From Alteromonas aestuariivivens (GTDB lineage Bacteria; Pseudomonadota; Gammaproteobacteria; Enterobacterales; Alteromonadaceae), in NCBI RefSeq assembly GCF_003367475.1, contig NZ_QRHA01000002.1, positions 1 to 64,000 on the forward strand: a stretch of DNA of 64,000 bases, in the 5' to 3' direction. The notes beneath the pieces are model-generated. The model was not told where the DNA came from and ran no database searches. It worked only from the letters and a program-made list of their open reading frames with translations. Made by a program: the position numbers and the translations under genes. This document shows, piece after piece, positions 8,646 through 21,065 of the stretch; position 1 is the stretch's first letter, and every line of letters begins with the position of its first letter.

Positions 8646-10685
8646 ATGCGAATAGTTGAGCGGTTCTTAAATACGCGTCGAATGAGCTGGATAAGCTTAG
8701 TGTTGATGATGATTGCTATGCCGGTGTGGGCCACGTCGGCCTCCGGTGGTAATCTATTGCCTGCCGATGACAGTAACCTGGAGCAGCGCACGCAATTCCA
8801 GGCCCTTGAAAAGGCCATCCGCACCACGCCCAAAGACCAGCTACCCAGCCTCGACAGCCAGTTTGAAACACTTCAGGGCTATCCACTTTACCCCTATCTG
8901 GTTAAACAGCGCCTCTTTCGCCAGCTTAATCTGGAACATCGCGCGGAAGTGGAACAGTTCTTATCCCGCTATGATGGCCACCCGCTTACCTATACGTTGC
9001 GTTCCAGCTGGTTACGTTACCTCGCCAAGTACGGTTACAAATCGGCGTTCATGTCCAGCTACCGGGAAGACATGGGGGCTGAAATTACCTGCCATTACCT
9101 GGCCTTTCAAATTGAAGAAGCCACTAATCCAGCCTACTGGCTGAGTAAAGTAGATGACATATGGCTTACCGGGAAATCTCAGCCCGAAGCCTGCGATCCA
9201 TTATTCCGGAAATGGCAGGCTGCGGGCATGATGACCAGTGACAAGGTTCTGGCAAGGCTGGAGAAGGCGGTCACCAGCGGCGATGCCCGTTTGCTGCCCT
9301 ATCTGAAACGTCGGTTGCCTCAGGAGCAGCAATATCTGGCAGACTTATGGCAAACCGTCAGAACCAATCCTGCTATTGTGCTGCGTGAATCCCGTTTTCC
9401 GCTCACCCATCCTCAAGAGGAAGCGGCAGTTCTTGCTTTTGGACTGGAGCGTTTGGCCTGGTCACAGCCTGACAACGCCGTAAAAGGTTATTTCCTTTGG
9501 CAAAATAGGGAGAACCCCCTGTTTGCGGCTGATGCGCTCAGGCCGATCCACCGGGCAATTGCTCTCAGTATGGCGATAGACAATCATCCGGATGCAAGAG
9601 AATGGCTTGAAAGAGCTGATGTGCCGGGTGCTGAAGAAGATGTTAAGCGCTGGCATATGGCCTATTTATTGCGCCAGCAAAATTGGCAGAGCGTACTGGC
9701 GGTGATTGAGTCGGTCGGGGAAGCCAATCAGGAAGAAGAGGGATATCTGTACTGGCGGGCCAGAAGTTATGAAGCACTTGGAATGAAGGGGATGGCGCTG
9801 CCGATCTACGATCAGCTGGCGTCTGAAAGGCATTTCTATGGCTTTATGGCGGGTGCAAAGCTGGCAAAAACCCCGGACTTGGTGAGCCATCCGGCACCGA
9901 GGAGTGAGGTCAATGTTGAGGCCATCGCGCAAATGCCGTCTGCACAACGTGCCTACGAATTTCTGCAACTGGGGCGCTCCATCAGTGCACGCAGGGAGTG
10001 GCGGTACTTGCTGTCTCAACTGGACAGCGGGCTGGTGAAGGATGCCGCAATTCTGGCCAGTGAATGGGGGTGGTATGATCAGGCAATCGTCGGGTTTGCC
10101 CGCAGTGGTTATCTGGACGATGTTGAACGCCGTTTTCCCCTTGCTTTTGCGCCACAATTTTCAAGGGTGGGCGAAACCTACAATGTTCACCCTGCTTTTG
10201 CGATGGCGATAGCCCGCAGGGAAAGCGCCTTTATGGCCGATGCCGTGTCACCAGCTGGTGCTTCCGGGTTAATGCAACTCATGCCGGGCACCGCACGCTA
10301 TCTGGCCAAGAAGCAGGTCAGCCGCAAAGTGTTGTTTGAGCCAGAGCAAAATGTGGAGTTGGGGGTGCAGTATCTGCGCTATCTGATGGACAAGCTGGAC
10401 AACAATCCTGTGCTGGTCTCTGCCTCTTACAATGCCGGCTGGAAACGGGTAATGGAATGGTTACCCGACCAAAACATGTTGCCCACGGATATCTGGATTG
10501 AAAATATTCCGTATCGTGAGACCCGTCACTATGTTAAAGCGGTTCTGGCCTACCGATATATTTATGAGCACCAGCTTGGCACCAGATCGAATCTGTTTGA
10601 ACAGCTGGCAAACACACTGATGCCCACATCTACAGTAGTGACCGATGCTGCAACTCTGGGAGGGCTGCAACTGGCACCTCAGTAG
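8646..10685 (+). CDS. slt: Soluble lytic murein transglycosylase
   Basis: About 679 residues with an N-terminal signal peptide (SWISLVLMMIAMPVWA), so periplasmic. Cleaves the MurNAc-GlcNAc bond of peptidoglycan with 1,6-anhydro ring formation. The long alpha-helical superhelix (U- and L-domains) precedes a C-terminal lysozyme-like domain. That domain has the catalytic glutamate in AIARRESAF, the SPAGASGLMQLMPGTA motif and SASYNAG. The chosen ATG follows AGGAAGG; a frame open 14 codons further upstream is less likely, and an ATG 12 codons downstream is also possible. Slightly longer than E. coli Slt70. Confidence 0.95.
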   Translation: MRIVERFLNTRRMSWISLVLMMIAMPVWATSASGGNLLPADDSNLEQRTQFQALEKAIRTTPKDQLPSLDSQFETLQGYPLYPYLVKQRLFRQLNLEHRAEVEQFLSRYDGHPLTYTLRSSWLRYLAKYGYKSAFMSSYREDMGAEITCHYLAFQIEEATNPAYWLSKVDDIWLTGKSQPEACDPLFRKWQAAGMMTSDKVLARLEKAVTSGDARLLPYLKRRLPQEQQYLADLWQTVRTNPAIVLRESRFPLTHPQEEAAVLAFGLERLAWSQPDNAVKGYFLWQNRENPLFAADALRPIHRAIALSMAIDNHPDAREWLERADVPGAEEDVKRWHMAYLLRQQNWQSVLAVIESVGEANQEEEGYLYWRARSYEALGMKGMALPIYDQLASERHFYGFMAGAKLAKTPDLVSHPAPRSEVNVEAIAQMPSAQRAYEFLQLGRSISARREWRYLLSQLDSGLVKDAAILASEWGWYDQAIVGFARSGYLDDVERRFPLAFAPQFSRVGETYNVHPAFAMAIARRESAFMADAVSPAGASGLMQLMPGTARYLAKKQVSRKVLFEPEQNVELGVQYLRYLMDKLDNNPVLVSASYNAGWKRVMEWLPDQNMLPTDIWIENIPYRETRHYVKAVLAYRYIYEHQLGTRSNLFEQLANTLMPTSTVVTDAATLGGLQLAPQ

Positions 10686-10823
10686 TAAACCGGGCTTCCT
10701 CAGTAGTTAGCTTGAAACCGGGTGTGCTGAGGTTGTTGGTCTGTAAGGCCGAATGGATGGGTTTTGACCTTATCGTCAGGGTTGCTGTGCTGCAAAGTGT
10801 CGTAGCAGGCAGTTTTCTTGTAA

Positions 10824-12206
<1,383 letters not shown>

Positions 12207-12941
12207 ATGATCGACGTTGCAGGGATGCAAGAATCGGGGATTATCTCTTTATTGGTGATAGCCTTGCTGGCCGGTTTGGCCATGCCGGCTGGCGCTATGT
12301 TGGGGTTTGTACCAGCAATTTTTCCGCGTTGGCTGCAGGAAGAACTGCGCCACGGTATTCTGGCTCTGGGGGCCGGGGCGTTGCTCTCTGCGGTTGCCCT
12401 GGTACTTGTGCCTGAAGGGATCAGAAACCTTGAAATTTTCGCTGCCTGCTACTGGTTTCTGGCTGGTGCGGTTGCGTTCATGCTGCTGGACGTGTGGCTG
12501 GCGCGTAATAAAACCCCAGCCAGCCAGCTGGCGGCCATGCTGAGCGATTTTGTTCCTGAGTCAATCGCGCTGGGTTCTGCCGCGGCACTGGGTGGAGGTA
12601 CCCTGTTGCTGGGTATACTGATTGCGGTGCAGAACATTCCTGAAGGCTTTAATGCCTATCGTGAACTGAAAGCCCGGGGGCGCAAGAATCGGCGTAAACT
12701 GGTTTGGGCGTTCTGCGTCATGGCACTTCTGGGCCCGCTTTGCAGCCTGTTGGGGTTCTATTGGCTTTCTCATTATCCCGAGGTTGTTAGCGCCATCATG
12801 CTGTTCGCGGCCGGGGGGATCCTTTATACGGTTCTGCAGGATATTGCCCCGCAGGTACACATGAAAAATCACTGGCTGCCCTCAATGGGCGGCGTCTTGG
12901 GGTTTATGGTGGGGATTCTTGGCGCGATGCTGGAGGGCTGA
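12207..12941 (+). CDS. ZIP-family divalent metal permease
   Basis: 244 residues, almost entirely membrane-embedded (about 7-8 helices). ZIP-family metal-site motifs are present: DFVPESIALG in the middle helix and QNIPEGFNAYRE in the next, equivalent to the HN-P-E-G type signatures. The expected activity is metal import (Zn, Fe or Mn); the substrate cannot be told from sequence. Its ATG touches the pepQ stop codon. It ends 15 bp from the convergent ispB. Confidence 0.85.
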   Translation: MIDVAGMQESGIISLLVIALLAGLAMPAGAMLGFVPAIFPRWLQEELRHGILALGAGALLSAVALVLVPEGIRNLEIFAACYWFLAGAVAFMLLDVWLARNKTPASQLAAMLSDFVPESIALGSAAALGGGTLLLGILIAVQNIPEGFNAYRELKARGRKNRRKLVWAFCVMALLGPLCSLLGFYWLSHYPEVVSAIMLFAAGGILYTVLQDIAPQVHMKNHWLPSMGGVLGFMVGILGAMLEG

Positions 12942-12956
12942 CCCCCAGCAAACGTC

Positions 12957-13931
12957 TTAGCTGCTGCGCTCTACCGCCAGGTGTGCGAGGGAAATTAACG
13001 CCTGTTTATAGGGCGAATCGGGCACACCTTCAAGGCTTTGCTCTGCCAGGGCGGCCTCTTTGAGGGCGCATTCACGGGTATAATCTAATGATCCGGTCTC
13101 GTTCATGATCTTTTGAATACGCTGCAGATGGGGCATGCCGTTGGCCTGTTCAATCGCTTCGCGTATCAGTTCGCGGTCGGCCTCACTGTTAGCGTGCCAC
13201 ATAGCGTAAAGCAGCGGCAGGGTGGGTTTGCCTTCGGCCAGGTCGTCACCCACGTTTTTACCCATTTCAGCGCTGTCAGCGGCGTAATCGAGAATGTCAT
13301 CCGCCAGCTGGAATGCAGTCCCTAGATGTTTCCCGTAGTTTTGCATGGCGATTTCTATGGCCGGTGGCTGGTCTGTCAGAACGGCGGCCAATTGGGTTGC
13401 TGCTTCAAACAGACGGGCGGTTTTGCCGTAAATTACGTCAAAGTAGCGTTGCTCTGAGGTCTCCGGGTCATTGCAGTTCATTAGCTGCAACACTTCACCT
13501 TCCGCAATCTGGTTGGTGGCTTCAGACAGAATCGCCATCACACGCATGCGATTAAGGCTGACCATCATCTGGAACGAACGGGTGTACAAAAAATCACCGA
13601 CCAACACACTGGCTTGGTTGCCGAAAATCGCATTGGCGGTTTTCTGGCCGCGTCTTAATGTGGACTCATCAACCACATCGTCGTGCAGCAGGGTAGCGGT
13701 GTGAATGAATTCAACTATGGCCGCCAGGGTATGATGCTCGCTGTTGCGTATACCCATAGCCCGGGCTGCAAGCACTGACAGCATTGGCCTCAGGCGTTTT
13801 CCGCCACTGTTGACAATATAAAATCCGAGTTGGTTAATGAGCGCAACGTCCGAATCGACCTGTTCCTGAATCAGGGCGTTAACCGCTTGCATATCGTCGG
13901 CGGCCAGGGCGCGGATTTGCGCGATGTCCAT
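12957..13931 (-). CDS. ispB: Octaprenyl diphosphate synthase (trans-polyprenyl synthase)
   Basis: 324 residues from the ATG whose product begins MDIAQIRALAADDM, aligning with E. coli IspB from its first residue. Earlier in-frame starts, including a GTG 93 bp upstream, lack support. Elongates farnesyl diphosphate to the quinone side chain. The aspartate-rich motifs are DDVVDE (first) and DDILDY (second). The gene lies opposite rplU-rpmA, the normal gammaproteobacterial arrangement. Confidence 0.95.
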   Translation of the reverse strand: MDIAQIRALAADDMQAVNALIQEQVDSDVALINQLGFYIVNSGGKRLRPMLSVLAARAMGIRNSEHHTLAAIVEFIHTATLLHDDVVDESTLRRGQKTANAIFGNQASVLVGDFLYTRSFQMMVSLNRMRVMAILSEATNQIAEGEVLQLMNCNDPETSEQRYFDVIYGKTARLFEAATQLAAVLTDQPPAIEIAMQNYGKHLGTAFQLADDILDYAADSAEMGKNVGDDLAEGKPTLPLLYAMWHANSEADRELIREAIEQANGMPHLQRIQKIMNETGSLDYTRECALKEAALAEQSLEGVPDSPYKQALISLAHLAVERSS

Positions 13932-14176
13932 TAGCTCCATTTGCATCGTTCGCATCAAGTATGCCATTAAGAGGGAGTACAATTTATTGGGGCAGATTGT
14001 ACCTGAATCGCTAAGGGTATCCACCTCGTCGTCTTAAAAAGCCGTCAGTTAAACTTTGTTGCGCTGAAAAACGGCTATTTGAAAGTTGTGGAACACTGCC
14101 ATGGAATTACCGCCAAAACACAGCTAGCAAAGGAACTTCAAGCTGTTTTAACGAGCTTTTAAGTTTGATCCCGCTT

Positions 14177-14233
14177 CGGATCCCCAGGATCCGTATTGCA
14201 TTGCGGTTCCAGTGTATGCCATAAATTATGGCA
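14177..14233. promoter_or_regulatory. Two adjacent palindromes between ispB and rplU
   Basis: CGGATCC-cca-GGATCCG (14177-14193) and TGCCATAA-A-TTATGGCA (14217-14233) are both perfect inverted repeats in the 511-bp gap between divergent ispB and rplU. The second, AT-centred and 17 bp long, looks like a dimeric repressor site. Neither is followed by a T run, so terminators are unlikely. Nothing else was recognised in the gap apart from the rplU promoter. Confidence 0.4.
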
Positions 14234-14357
14234 GTATGTCAGAAGGTTAGCCAGCCTCAGGCCTGCAATTAAGACGAGAAAGAGCTGGCGTTATAGCGGT
14301 TTGTGACCGTTTCCTGCCCCCAGGTTGAAAAACACTCAAATTTTATGCGAAGCGGGG

Positions 14358-14386
14358 TTGTGATTCGCGGATGTTTCACGTACAAT
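14358..14386 (+). promoter_or_regulatory. sigma70 promoter of rplU-rpmA
   Basis: TTGTGA (14358-14363) and TACAAT (14381-14386) are spaced exactly 17 bp apart, about 55 bp before rplU. The leader between them and the gene can form a small hairpin, TGCGTC/GACGCA (14411-14428), a possible feedback element for the ribosomal proteins. Confidence 0.75.
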
Positions 14387-14442
14387 TCGCGCCCTGTTTT
14401 TTGAATTGATTGCGTCCTTGATGACGCAGAGCGGAGTAAGAT

Positions 14443-14754
14443 ATGTACGCGGTTTTCCAAAGTGGCGGTAAACAGCACCGAGTGGCTGAAGGCCAGACCG
14501 TTCGTCTAGAGAAGATCGAAGTCGCACCAGGCGGCACGGTTGAATTTGATAATGTTTTGATGATCAGCAACGGTGACGACGTTAAAATCGGCACCCCATA
14601 TGTTGCTGGTGGTAAAATTACTGCTGAAGTAGTGACTCACGGCCGTGGCGATAAAGTAAAAATCGTCAAGTTCCGTCGCCGTAAGCACTCTCGTAAGCAA
14701 ATGGGTCATCGTCAGTGGTTCACTGAAGTGAAGATCACTGGTATTAACGCATAA
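14443..14754 (+). CDS. rplU: 50S ribosomal protein L21
   Basis: 103 residues, the same size as E. coli L21. Begins [14 protein letters not shown], the hallmark N-terminus, and ends with the basic [16 protein letters not shown] block that contacts 23S rRNA. First gene of the rplU-rpmA operon, 15 bp before rpmA. Confidence 0.98.
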   Translation: MYAVFQSGGKQHRVAEGQTVRLEKIEVAPGGTVEFDNVLMISNGDDVKIGTPYVAGGKITAEVVTHGRGDKVKIVKFRRRKHSRKQMGHRQWFTEVKITGINA

Positions 14755-14769
14755 GAGGAGCACGAACAC

Positions 14770-15027
14770 ATGGCACACAAAAAGGCTGGTGGTAGTACCA
14801 AAAACGGTCGTGATTCAGAAAGTAAACGCCTGGGTGTTAAGCGCTTTGGTGGCGAATCTGTGCTTGCTGGTAACATCATCGTAAGACAACGTGGAACTCG
14901 TTTCCACGCTGGCGACAACATGGGTATCGGTAAAGACCACACTTTGTTTGCATTGAAAGACGGTAAGGTTCAGTTCGAAGTAAAAGGACCTAAAAACCGT
15001 AAGTTTGTAAGCATTGTAGCTGAATAA
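14770..15027 (+). CDS. rpmA: 50S ribosomal protein L27
   Basis: 85 residues. [16 protein letters not shown] is the conserved N-terminal arm that reaches the peptidyl transferase centre, and it begins directly with Met-Ala as in Proteobacteria (no cleaved N-terminal extension as in Firmicutes). RIV-type core and [14 protein letters not shown] end are typical. A strong RBS (AGAGGAG) precedes the ATG. Confidence 0.98.
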   Translation: MAHKKAGGSTKNGRDSESKRLGVKRFGGESVLAGNIIVRQRGTRFHAGDNMGIGKDHTLFALKDGKVQFEVKGPKNRKFVSIVAE

Positions 15028-15058
15028 GCGCACGCTGAGCATTTGCCTTATCAGGCTT

Positions 15059-15087
15059 TAAAAAACCCCGCGCTTGCGGGGTTTTTT
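15059..15087 (+). terminator. Rho-independent terminator of rplU-rpmA
   Basis: CCCCGC-gctt-GCGGGG stem followed by six T, about 30 bp past the rpmA stop. The A run on the other side would also allow some function in reverse. Confidence 0.92.
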
Positions 15088-15275
15088 ACGTTTGTACCAA
15101 CCTGACTTCCGGTATTTTCCTGTTTGGAGCAGGCGGAATTGAAGCAAACTTCATGTTGGGCGGCCAGCAATGGTGTAAACTTGAAGGGCGTAGTCATTAA
15201 TTGAGAACAAATGGTCACCATTTCCCACCGGCATTGACTGAACGGCACCCGGCGAGACGTGACTTGGAGTGATAA

Positions 15276-16427
<1,152 letters not shown>

Positions 16428-16442
16428 AAGGAAGCAGTATTG

Positions 16443-16946
16443 ATGAAGATTGCGATGATCGCGGCCATGGCACATGACAGGATCATTGGTGCCGATAATG
16501 CCATGCCTTGGCATTTACCGGCAGATTTGCGCCATTTTAAACAAACCACATTGGGAAAACCGGTGATCATGGGCAGGAAAACCTATGAATCCATCGGTAA
16601 GGCGCTGCCCGGGCGCACCAACATTGTGATTTCCACGAGGGGTGATTACACCCTGAACGACGCTACAGTGGTTACAAGCCCGAGGGAAGCGTTAAATTTG
16701 GTCTCAACACTGCCTGTAATACCTGATGAAGTCATGATCATAGGTGGAGGGACAATTTATGAGGCATTCCTGCCGCTGGCGAATCGTCTGTACCTGACTT
16801 TCATTGACACTGAGGTGGGCGGCGATACCCGCTTTCCCGATTATCAGGCCCACTGCGGGTGGTCTGAAGTTGAGCGCGTGGAACTCCATCCGGATGAGAA
16901 TAACGCACATCGTTATGCCTTCGTTACCCTCGAAAGAGAGAGTTGA
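16443..16946 (+). CDS. folA: Dihydrofolate reductase
   Basis: 167 residues. Reduces dihydrofolate to tetrahydrofolate with NADPH. Active-site motifs: IIGADNAMPWHLPADLRHFK (substrate pocket with the W and catalytic D), VIMGRKTYESIG (NADPH) and IIGGGTIYEAFLP. ATG chosen behind AAGGAAG; an immediately preceding TTG codon is in frame but unlikely. It lies 15 bp after obgE, so is probably co-transcribed. Supplies the same pathway as thyA further along the window. Confidence 0.96.
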   Translation: MKIAMIAAMAHDRIIGADNAMPWHLPADLRHFKQTTLGKPVIMGRKTYESIGKALPGRTNIVISTRGDYTLNDATVVTSPREALNLVSTLPVIPDEVMIIGGGTIYEAFLPLANRLYLTFIDTEVGGDTRFPDYQAHCGWSEVERVELHPDENNAHRYAFVTLERES

Positions 16947-17014
16947 GAGAGCGCTTCCTGTTCGCGATCTCGATAAGGATGCTCCGTACTGATGTACCTT
17001 GGTACATACGATTG

Positions 17015-17043
17015 AAAAAGCCACTCAGAATGAGTGGCTTTTT
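17015..17043. terminator. Bidirectional terminator between folA and rpoS
   Basis: AAAAAGCCACTCA-gaa-TGAGTGGCTTTTT: a stem with A run on one side and T run on the other, placed between the two convergent genes. Confidence 0.92.
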
Positions 17044-17082
17044 GGTCTGGGTTTGAACAAACCTGAAACGCGTTTCTACGGG

Positions 17083-18078
17083 TTATTCACCCATCTGGTC
17101 GAACAGATTCTCCAGGGTTAAACCCTGATGGCCCAACATGTCCCTAAGGCGCCTCAGAGCCTCTACCTGAATCTGCCTGACCCGCTCCCGGGTAAGGCCA
17201 ATTTCGGCACCGACATCTTCAAGTGTAGAGGGTTCGTAACCCATAAGCCCGAAGCGTCTCGCCAGTACTTCTCGTTGCTTGGGATTCAGATCGGTAAGCC
17301 ATTTTACGATGTTGGACTTGATGTCATTGTCCTGCAAATTCTCTTCCGGGCCGTATTCCTTCTCATCGGCCAGAATGTCCAGCAGGGCTTTGTCATTTTC
17401 TCCGCCAATGGGGGTGTCAACCGAAGTAATACGTTCATTGAGTCGTAACATCTTCGAAACTTCGTCGACAGGCTTTTCCAGCGCATCGGCAATTTCTTCA
17501 GCGGTCGGCTCATGGTCCAGACGTTGAGACAACTCTCTGGCCGCACGCAGATATACATTCAGCTCTTTGACAACATGAATAGGGAGCCGGATGGTGCGGG
17601 TTTGATTCATGATGGCCCGTTCAATAGTTTGCCGGATCCACCAGGTTGCATAAGTTGAAAAACGGAAGCCCCTTTCAGGGTCAAATTTTTCTACTGCCCG
17701 AATCAATCCAAGGTTGCCTTCTTCTATCAGGTCCAGAAGAGCGAGGCCCCGATTGTTGTAGCGGCGCGCGATTTTAACGACCAGTCGCAAATTGCTGACT
17801 ATCATGCGTTTGCGGGAGGCATCACATCCGCGCAGGGCACGACGTGCGAAATAGACTTCTTCTTCGGCTGTAAGTAACGGTGAAAAGCCGATTTCCCCTA
17901 GATAAAGTTGGGTAGCGTCGAGGTTTTTAGGAAGTTCATCCTGGGTGAAAAGAACATCGTCTGTGTCATCCAGGTCCGTGTCAAGATTATCACCAGCCTT
18001 CAAATTGTCTGGCACTTCAATATCATCAAGATTGTCGCTTGATGAGGATTCGATTACAGCGTTTTTTTGTTGACCCAC
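17083..18078 (-). CDS. rpoS: RNA polymerase sigma factor RpoS (sigma38)
   Basis: 331 residues, against 330 in E. coli. Master regulator of stationary phase and general stress. Region 1.2 starts at [11 protein letters not shown]; region 2 contains the -10 recognition helix ([21 protein letters not shown]); region 3 follows; region 4.2 helix-turn-helix is [20 protein letters not shown]. The start is a GTG behind GGAG with 8-bp spacing, since an overlapping ATG is out of frame; a weak start suits a gene heavily controlled at translation. Last gene of the ftsB-to-rpoS block, directly after nlpD. In E. coli the main rpoS promoter is inside nlpD, which may hold here too. Confidence 0.97.
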   Translation of the reverse strand: MGQQKNAVIESSSSDNLDDIEVPDNLKAGDNLDTDLDDTDDVLFTQDELPKNLDATQLYLGEIGFSPLLTAEEEVYFARRALRGCDASRKRMIVSNLRLVVKIARRYNNRGLALLDLIEEGNLGLIRAVEKFDPERGFRFSTYATWWIRQTIERAIMNQTRTIRLPIHVVKELNVYLRAARELSQRLDHEPTAEEIADALEKPVDEVSKMLRLNERITSVDTPIGGENDKALLDILADEKEYGPEENLQDNDIKSNIVKWLTDLNPKQREVLARRFGLMGYEPSTLEDVGAEIGLTRERVRQIQVEALRRLRDMLGHQGLTLENLFDQMGE

Positions 18079-18155
18079 AACTGCATCTCCTGCTTTTGAT
18101 TACCTGGTTTTTGTACTCCTCTGAATTTCTTATAGTTATTTATTGTTGTTTTGGT

Positions 18156-19049
18156 TTACTGCTTTGGCAGATAACGAAGTGGGTCGAGAGACTTGCCGCG
18201 ATATCGCACTTCAAAATGAAGCTTTACGGTATCGGTACCGCTATCCCCTAAAGTCGCAATCTGCTGCCCGGCTACGACCCACTGCTGTTCCTTTACCACA
18301 ATAGTGTCGTTGTGGGCGTAAGCGCTGAGAAAGGTATCGGTATGTTTGATGATGACCAGATTACCGTATCCCCTCAAGGCATTTCCCGAATAAACGACCT
18401 TACCGTCTGCCGCAGCCCTCACTGCGGCCCCTCTAGACGCTGCAATATCGATGCCTTTGTTGCCCGATTCCGCACTGCTAAAGGTGTCAACGACCTTACC
18501 ATTGGCTGGCCATACCCAAACATCAACCCGATCTGCGAACTTCTCAGGTGTTGGCCTACTGGCCAGTTCAGGTGCGTTTTTACCTGCTTTAACTGGCTGG
18601 TTGTTAACATTATTTTCACTTTCACCATACGCCTGCTTATTTGGGGGGTCAACTCTATTTGTGTGATCACTACTGCTGGTTGGACCAGTTGGTGGCGCTT
18701 TGGGTTTAGCCGGTAAAGTCGCAGGCCGGGGAGGTGGTGCGGAGGTCGCGGTAACCTTGGGAGGAATTACCTTGAGCACCTGTCCAGGGTAGATGGAGTA
18801 AGGGGCCCGTAGGTTGTTGTAGTTTGCCAGATCACGATAATCGTTACCGGTATACCATGCGATAGCGAATAGGGTGTCTCCTGCTTTTACCGTATAAGTG
18901 GGTGAATTATAACCCTCTTCCACGGGTTCTGGCTGACTGTTTAGCAGGGTGACAGGTGCAGGATCCGAGCGCCCCGAACAGGCACTGGCAAGCCCCGTTG
19001 TGACAAAAATGTAAAAGGCGGGGCGAAGGAAGCGCTTCAAATACGGCAA
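18156..19049 (-). CDS. nlpD: Murein hydrolase activator NlpD (LysM-M23 lipoprotein)
   Basis: 297 residues from a TTG start preceded by AGGAG at 5 bp; no ATG exists near the expected N-terminus, and the upstream open frame runs into yqaA. Signal peptide with a somewhat weak lipobox (ASAC) and acylatable C24, so an outer-membrane lipoprotein. LysM domain (YTVKAGDTLFAIA...YPGQVLKV), a proline-rich low-complexity linker, then a LytM/M23 domain. The first metal-binding His is missing (NKGIDIA instead of H-x-GIDI), as in E. coli NlpD, so it should activate amidase AmiC rather than cut peptidoglycan. Shorter than E. coli NlpD (379), mainly in the linker. Confidence 0.93.
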   Translation of the reverse strand: MPYLKRFLRPAFYIFVTTGLASACSGRSDPAPVTLLNSQPEPVEEGYNSPTYTVKAGDTLFAIAWYTGNDYRDLANYNNLRAPYSIYPGQVLKVIPPKVTATSAPPPRPATLPAKPKAPPTGPTSSSDHTNRVDPPNKQAYGESENNVNNQPVKAGKNAPELASRPTPEKFADRVDVWVWPANGKVVDTFSSAESGNKGIDIAASRGAAVRAAADGKVVYSGNALRGYGNLVIIKHTDTFLSAYAHNDTIVVKEQQWVVAGQQIATLGDSGTDTVKLHFEVRYRGKSLDPLRYLPKQ

Positions 19050-19057
19050 AAAAGCTC

Positions 19058-19636
19058 CTAACGCAGTATCAGATAAGCCGCTACAGCAAGAACCACTACA
19101 GCCCAACCAAGAACTTCGACATATTGCCGCAGTTTGGCTTCCATTGTTGCTCCACCCCAGCGCATCAGTGCGGCGACCAGAAAGAATCGTGCACCCCGGC
19201 CTATCGCTGATGCCAGAATGAAAGGCAGGAATGCCATCTGCAGCACGCCGGCGCTGATGGTGAAAACCTTGTAGGGTATGGGGGAAAAACCTGCGATAAA
19301 CACGACCCAGACACCGTAGTTTTCAAACCAGGACATGGCTGTTGCCAGTTTGTCACTGTAACCGGCAGACTCGATATAGGGCTGCAACCAGGCCTCAAAA
19401 GCAAAAAAACCCAGACAATAGCCGGCAATACCGCCCAGCACCGATGCCAGTGTGGTGAGTAATGCAAAGTGCCACGCTTTGGAAGGTTGCGACAATGACA
19501 TGGGGGCCAGCATCACATCCGGCGGGATGGGAAAAAACATCGACTCGGCAAAACTCAGCCCGCCAAGATAGCGAGTGGCATGGGGATGACGCGACCAGCG
19601 TATTGCGAGGTCGTAACACGGTTGGAACAATTTCAC
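19058..19636 (-). CDS. yqaA: YqaA-like DedA-superfamily membrane protein
   Basis: 192 residues, multi-pass. Contains the VTT/SNARE-associated core: [18 protein letters not shown] near the N-terminus and [22 protein letters not shown] in the middle, both with re-entrant proline-rich loops typical of DedA proteins. Relatives are implicated in lipid flipping and membrane homeostasis. Overlaps the end of pcm by 4 bp and ends 8 bp before nlpD, so it is tightly inside the operon. Confidence 0.9.
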   Translation of the reverse strand: MKLFQPCYDLAIRWSRHPHATRYLGGLSFAESMFFPIPPDVMLAPMSLSQPSKAWHFALLTTLASVLGGIAGYCLGFFAFEAWLQPYIESAGYSDKLATAMSWFENYGVWVVFIAGFSPIPYKVFTISAGVLQMAFLPFILASAIGRGARFFLVAALMRWGGATMEAKLRQYVEVLGWAVVVLAVAAYLILR

Positions 19637-20268
19637 ATTAGCTCTCCTGCTATTAACGGAACGAAACGCACGGCTTCCACCGTTTCGGTCCGAAGTTCTC
19701 CATCAATCCGGTCGATGCACATCAGTGATTGTTGATCGTCACCTACCGGGATCACTAAACGCCCACCCTCGTTGAGCTGATCCAGCAACGCCTGGGGTAA
19801 ACTGCTTGCGGCAGCAGTAACGATGATTGCATCGAACGGCCCCTTGGATTGCCAGCCTTGCCAGCCGTCTCCGTGTTTCATCGAGATGTTGTGTAAATCC
19901 AGCTGGTTCATGCGGCGCTTGGCCTGAAACTGCAAAGACTTTATCCGTTCCACAGAGAAAACATGTTTAAACAATTGCGCGAGTATTGCGGTCTGATAAC
20001 CGGATCCGGTTCCAATCTCGAGGACTTTTTCGGGTCTCTGACTGGCATTTAGCAGCAACTCGGTCATCTTTGCAACAATATACGGCTGCGAAATGGTTTG
20101 CCCTTGTCCAATTGGCAGTGCCGTATTCTGGTATGCTTTGTGTTTCAACGCGTCGGGCAGAAACAGCTCTCTTGGAGTGGCAGCCACGGCATTCAGCACC
20201 TGTTGCTGCCGGATACCTTCCTTATACAGCAACTCTGCCAGAGTTTGTCCTTTTCTCGACGGTCTCAT
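19633..20268 (-). CDS. pcm: Protein-L-isoaspartate O-methyltransferase
   Basis: 211 residues. Methylates isoaspartyl residues with SAM to start their repair. Typical blocks: [22 protein letters not shown] (substrate loop), [18 protein letters not shown] (SAM motif I) and [21 protein letters not shown]. The gene follows surE by 18 bp; the surE-pcm-nlpD-rpoS order is conserved in gammaproteobacteria and groups survival functions. Confidence 0.96.
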   Translation of the reverse strand: MRPSRKGQTLAELLYKEGIRQQQVLNAVAATPRELFLPDALKHKAYQNTALPIGQGQTISQPYIVAKMTELLLNASQRPEKVLEIGTGSGYQTAILAQLFKHVFSVERIKSLQFQAKRRMNQLDLHNISMKHGDGWQGWQSKGPFDAIIVTAAASSLPQALLDQLNEGGRLVIPVGDDQQSLMCIDRIDGELRTETVEAVRFVPLIAGELM

Positions 20269-20286
20269 AAACGCTGATTATCCTTG

Positions 20287-21063
20287 TTACTTATGCAAAT
20301 TTTTTGACGAAGTTTGATCATTTTTTGCCAGCCATGCTTTCATGGTATCCAGGCTCTGATAGGCAGTCATATCCACACTCAACGGCGTTACCGAACAATA
20401 GCCGTTGGCAATGGCATGAAAATCGGTGCCGGGGCCCGCATCCTGTTCTTCACCTATAGGCCCATACCAGTATATATCGCGTCCGAATGCGTCGTTGGCC
20501 CTGACCATGGTTTCAGCGCGATGGCGGCGCCCCTGGCGGGTAACCTGAATACCTTTGAGCTGATCATAGGGAATGTCCGGAACGTTGACATTCAGAATTT
20601 GGTTCGCTGGCAATGGGTGTTTTTGCAGTTTGGCAATAATTTCTAGGACTACTCTCGCAGCAGTCTCAAAGTGATTGCCTTCGTGGCTGGTCAGCGAAAC
20701 TGCAATGGCGGGTAAACCCATGAATCGCCCTTCGGTTGCCGCAGCAACGGTGCCCGAGTAAATGACATCGTCACCCAGATTGGCGCCATGGTTGATACCG
20801 GATACCACCAGTTCAGGGTCTTCCTCCAGAAAGCGGTTAATACCGAGATGGGCACAATCTGAAGGTGTACCATTAACGGAATAGAAGCCGTTGTCCATTT
20901 TCTGGATCCGCAATGGCTGCTGAAGAGACAGTGCATTACTGAACCCGCTGCAGTTGCGGTCAGGAGCAATTACCGTGACATCATGCTCGGTGGCGAGAGC
21001 CTCATATAGGGTTGCCAACCCTTTGGCGAATACACCGTCGTCGTTACTTAACAGGATCTTCAT
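20287..21063 (-). CDS. surE: 5'/3'-nucleotidase SurE
   Basis: 258 residues from the ATG behind GGAGTAAAC, giving the family N-terminus MKILLSNDDGVFAKG with the metal-binding DD pair. VNGTPSDCAHLG, VSGINHGANLGDDVIYSGTV and the DMTAYQSL end are also diagnostic. The frame is open 27 codons further upstream, but only by overlapping truD. Dephosphorylates nucleoside monophosphates; stationary-phase survival factor. Its start almost touches the truD stop. Confidence 0.96.
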   Translation of the reverse strand: MKILLSNDDGVFAKGLATLYEALATEHDVTVIAPDRNCSGFSNALSLQQPLRIQKMDNGFYSVNGTPSDCAHLGINRFLEEDPELVVSGINHGANLGDDVIYSGTVAAATEGRFMGLPAIAVSLTSHEGNHFETAARVVLEIIAKLQKHPLPANQILNVNVPDIPYDQLKGIQVTRQGRRHRAETMVRANDAFGRDIYWYGPIGEEQDAGPGTDFHAIANGYCSVTPLSVDMTAYQSLDTMKAWLAKNDQTSSKNLHK

Positions 21064-21065
21064 GT

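Noticed and set aside
16947..17082. RsmZ-like small RNA downstream of rpoS, as in Pseudomonas
   Set aside because: The gap contains only a terminator; no repeated GGA loops.
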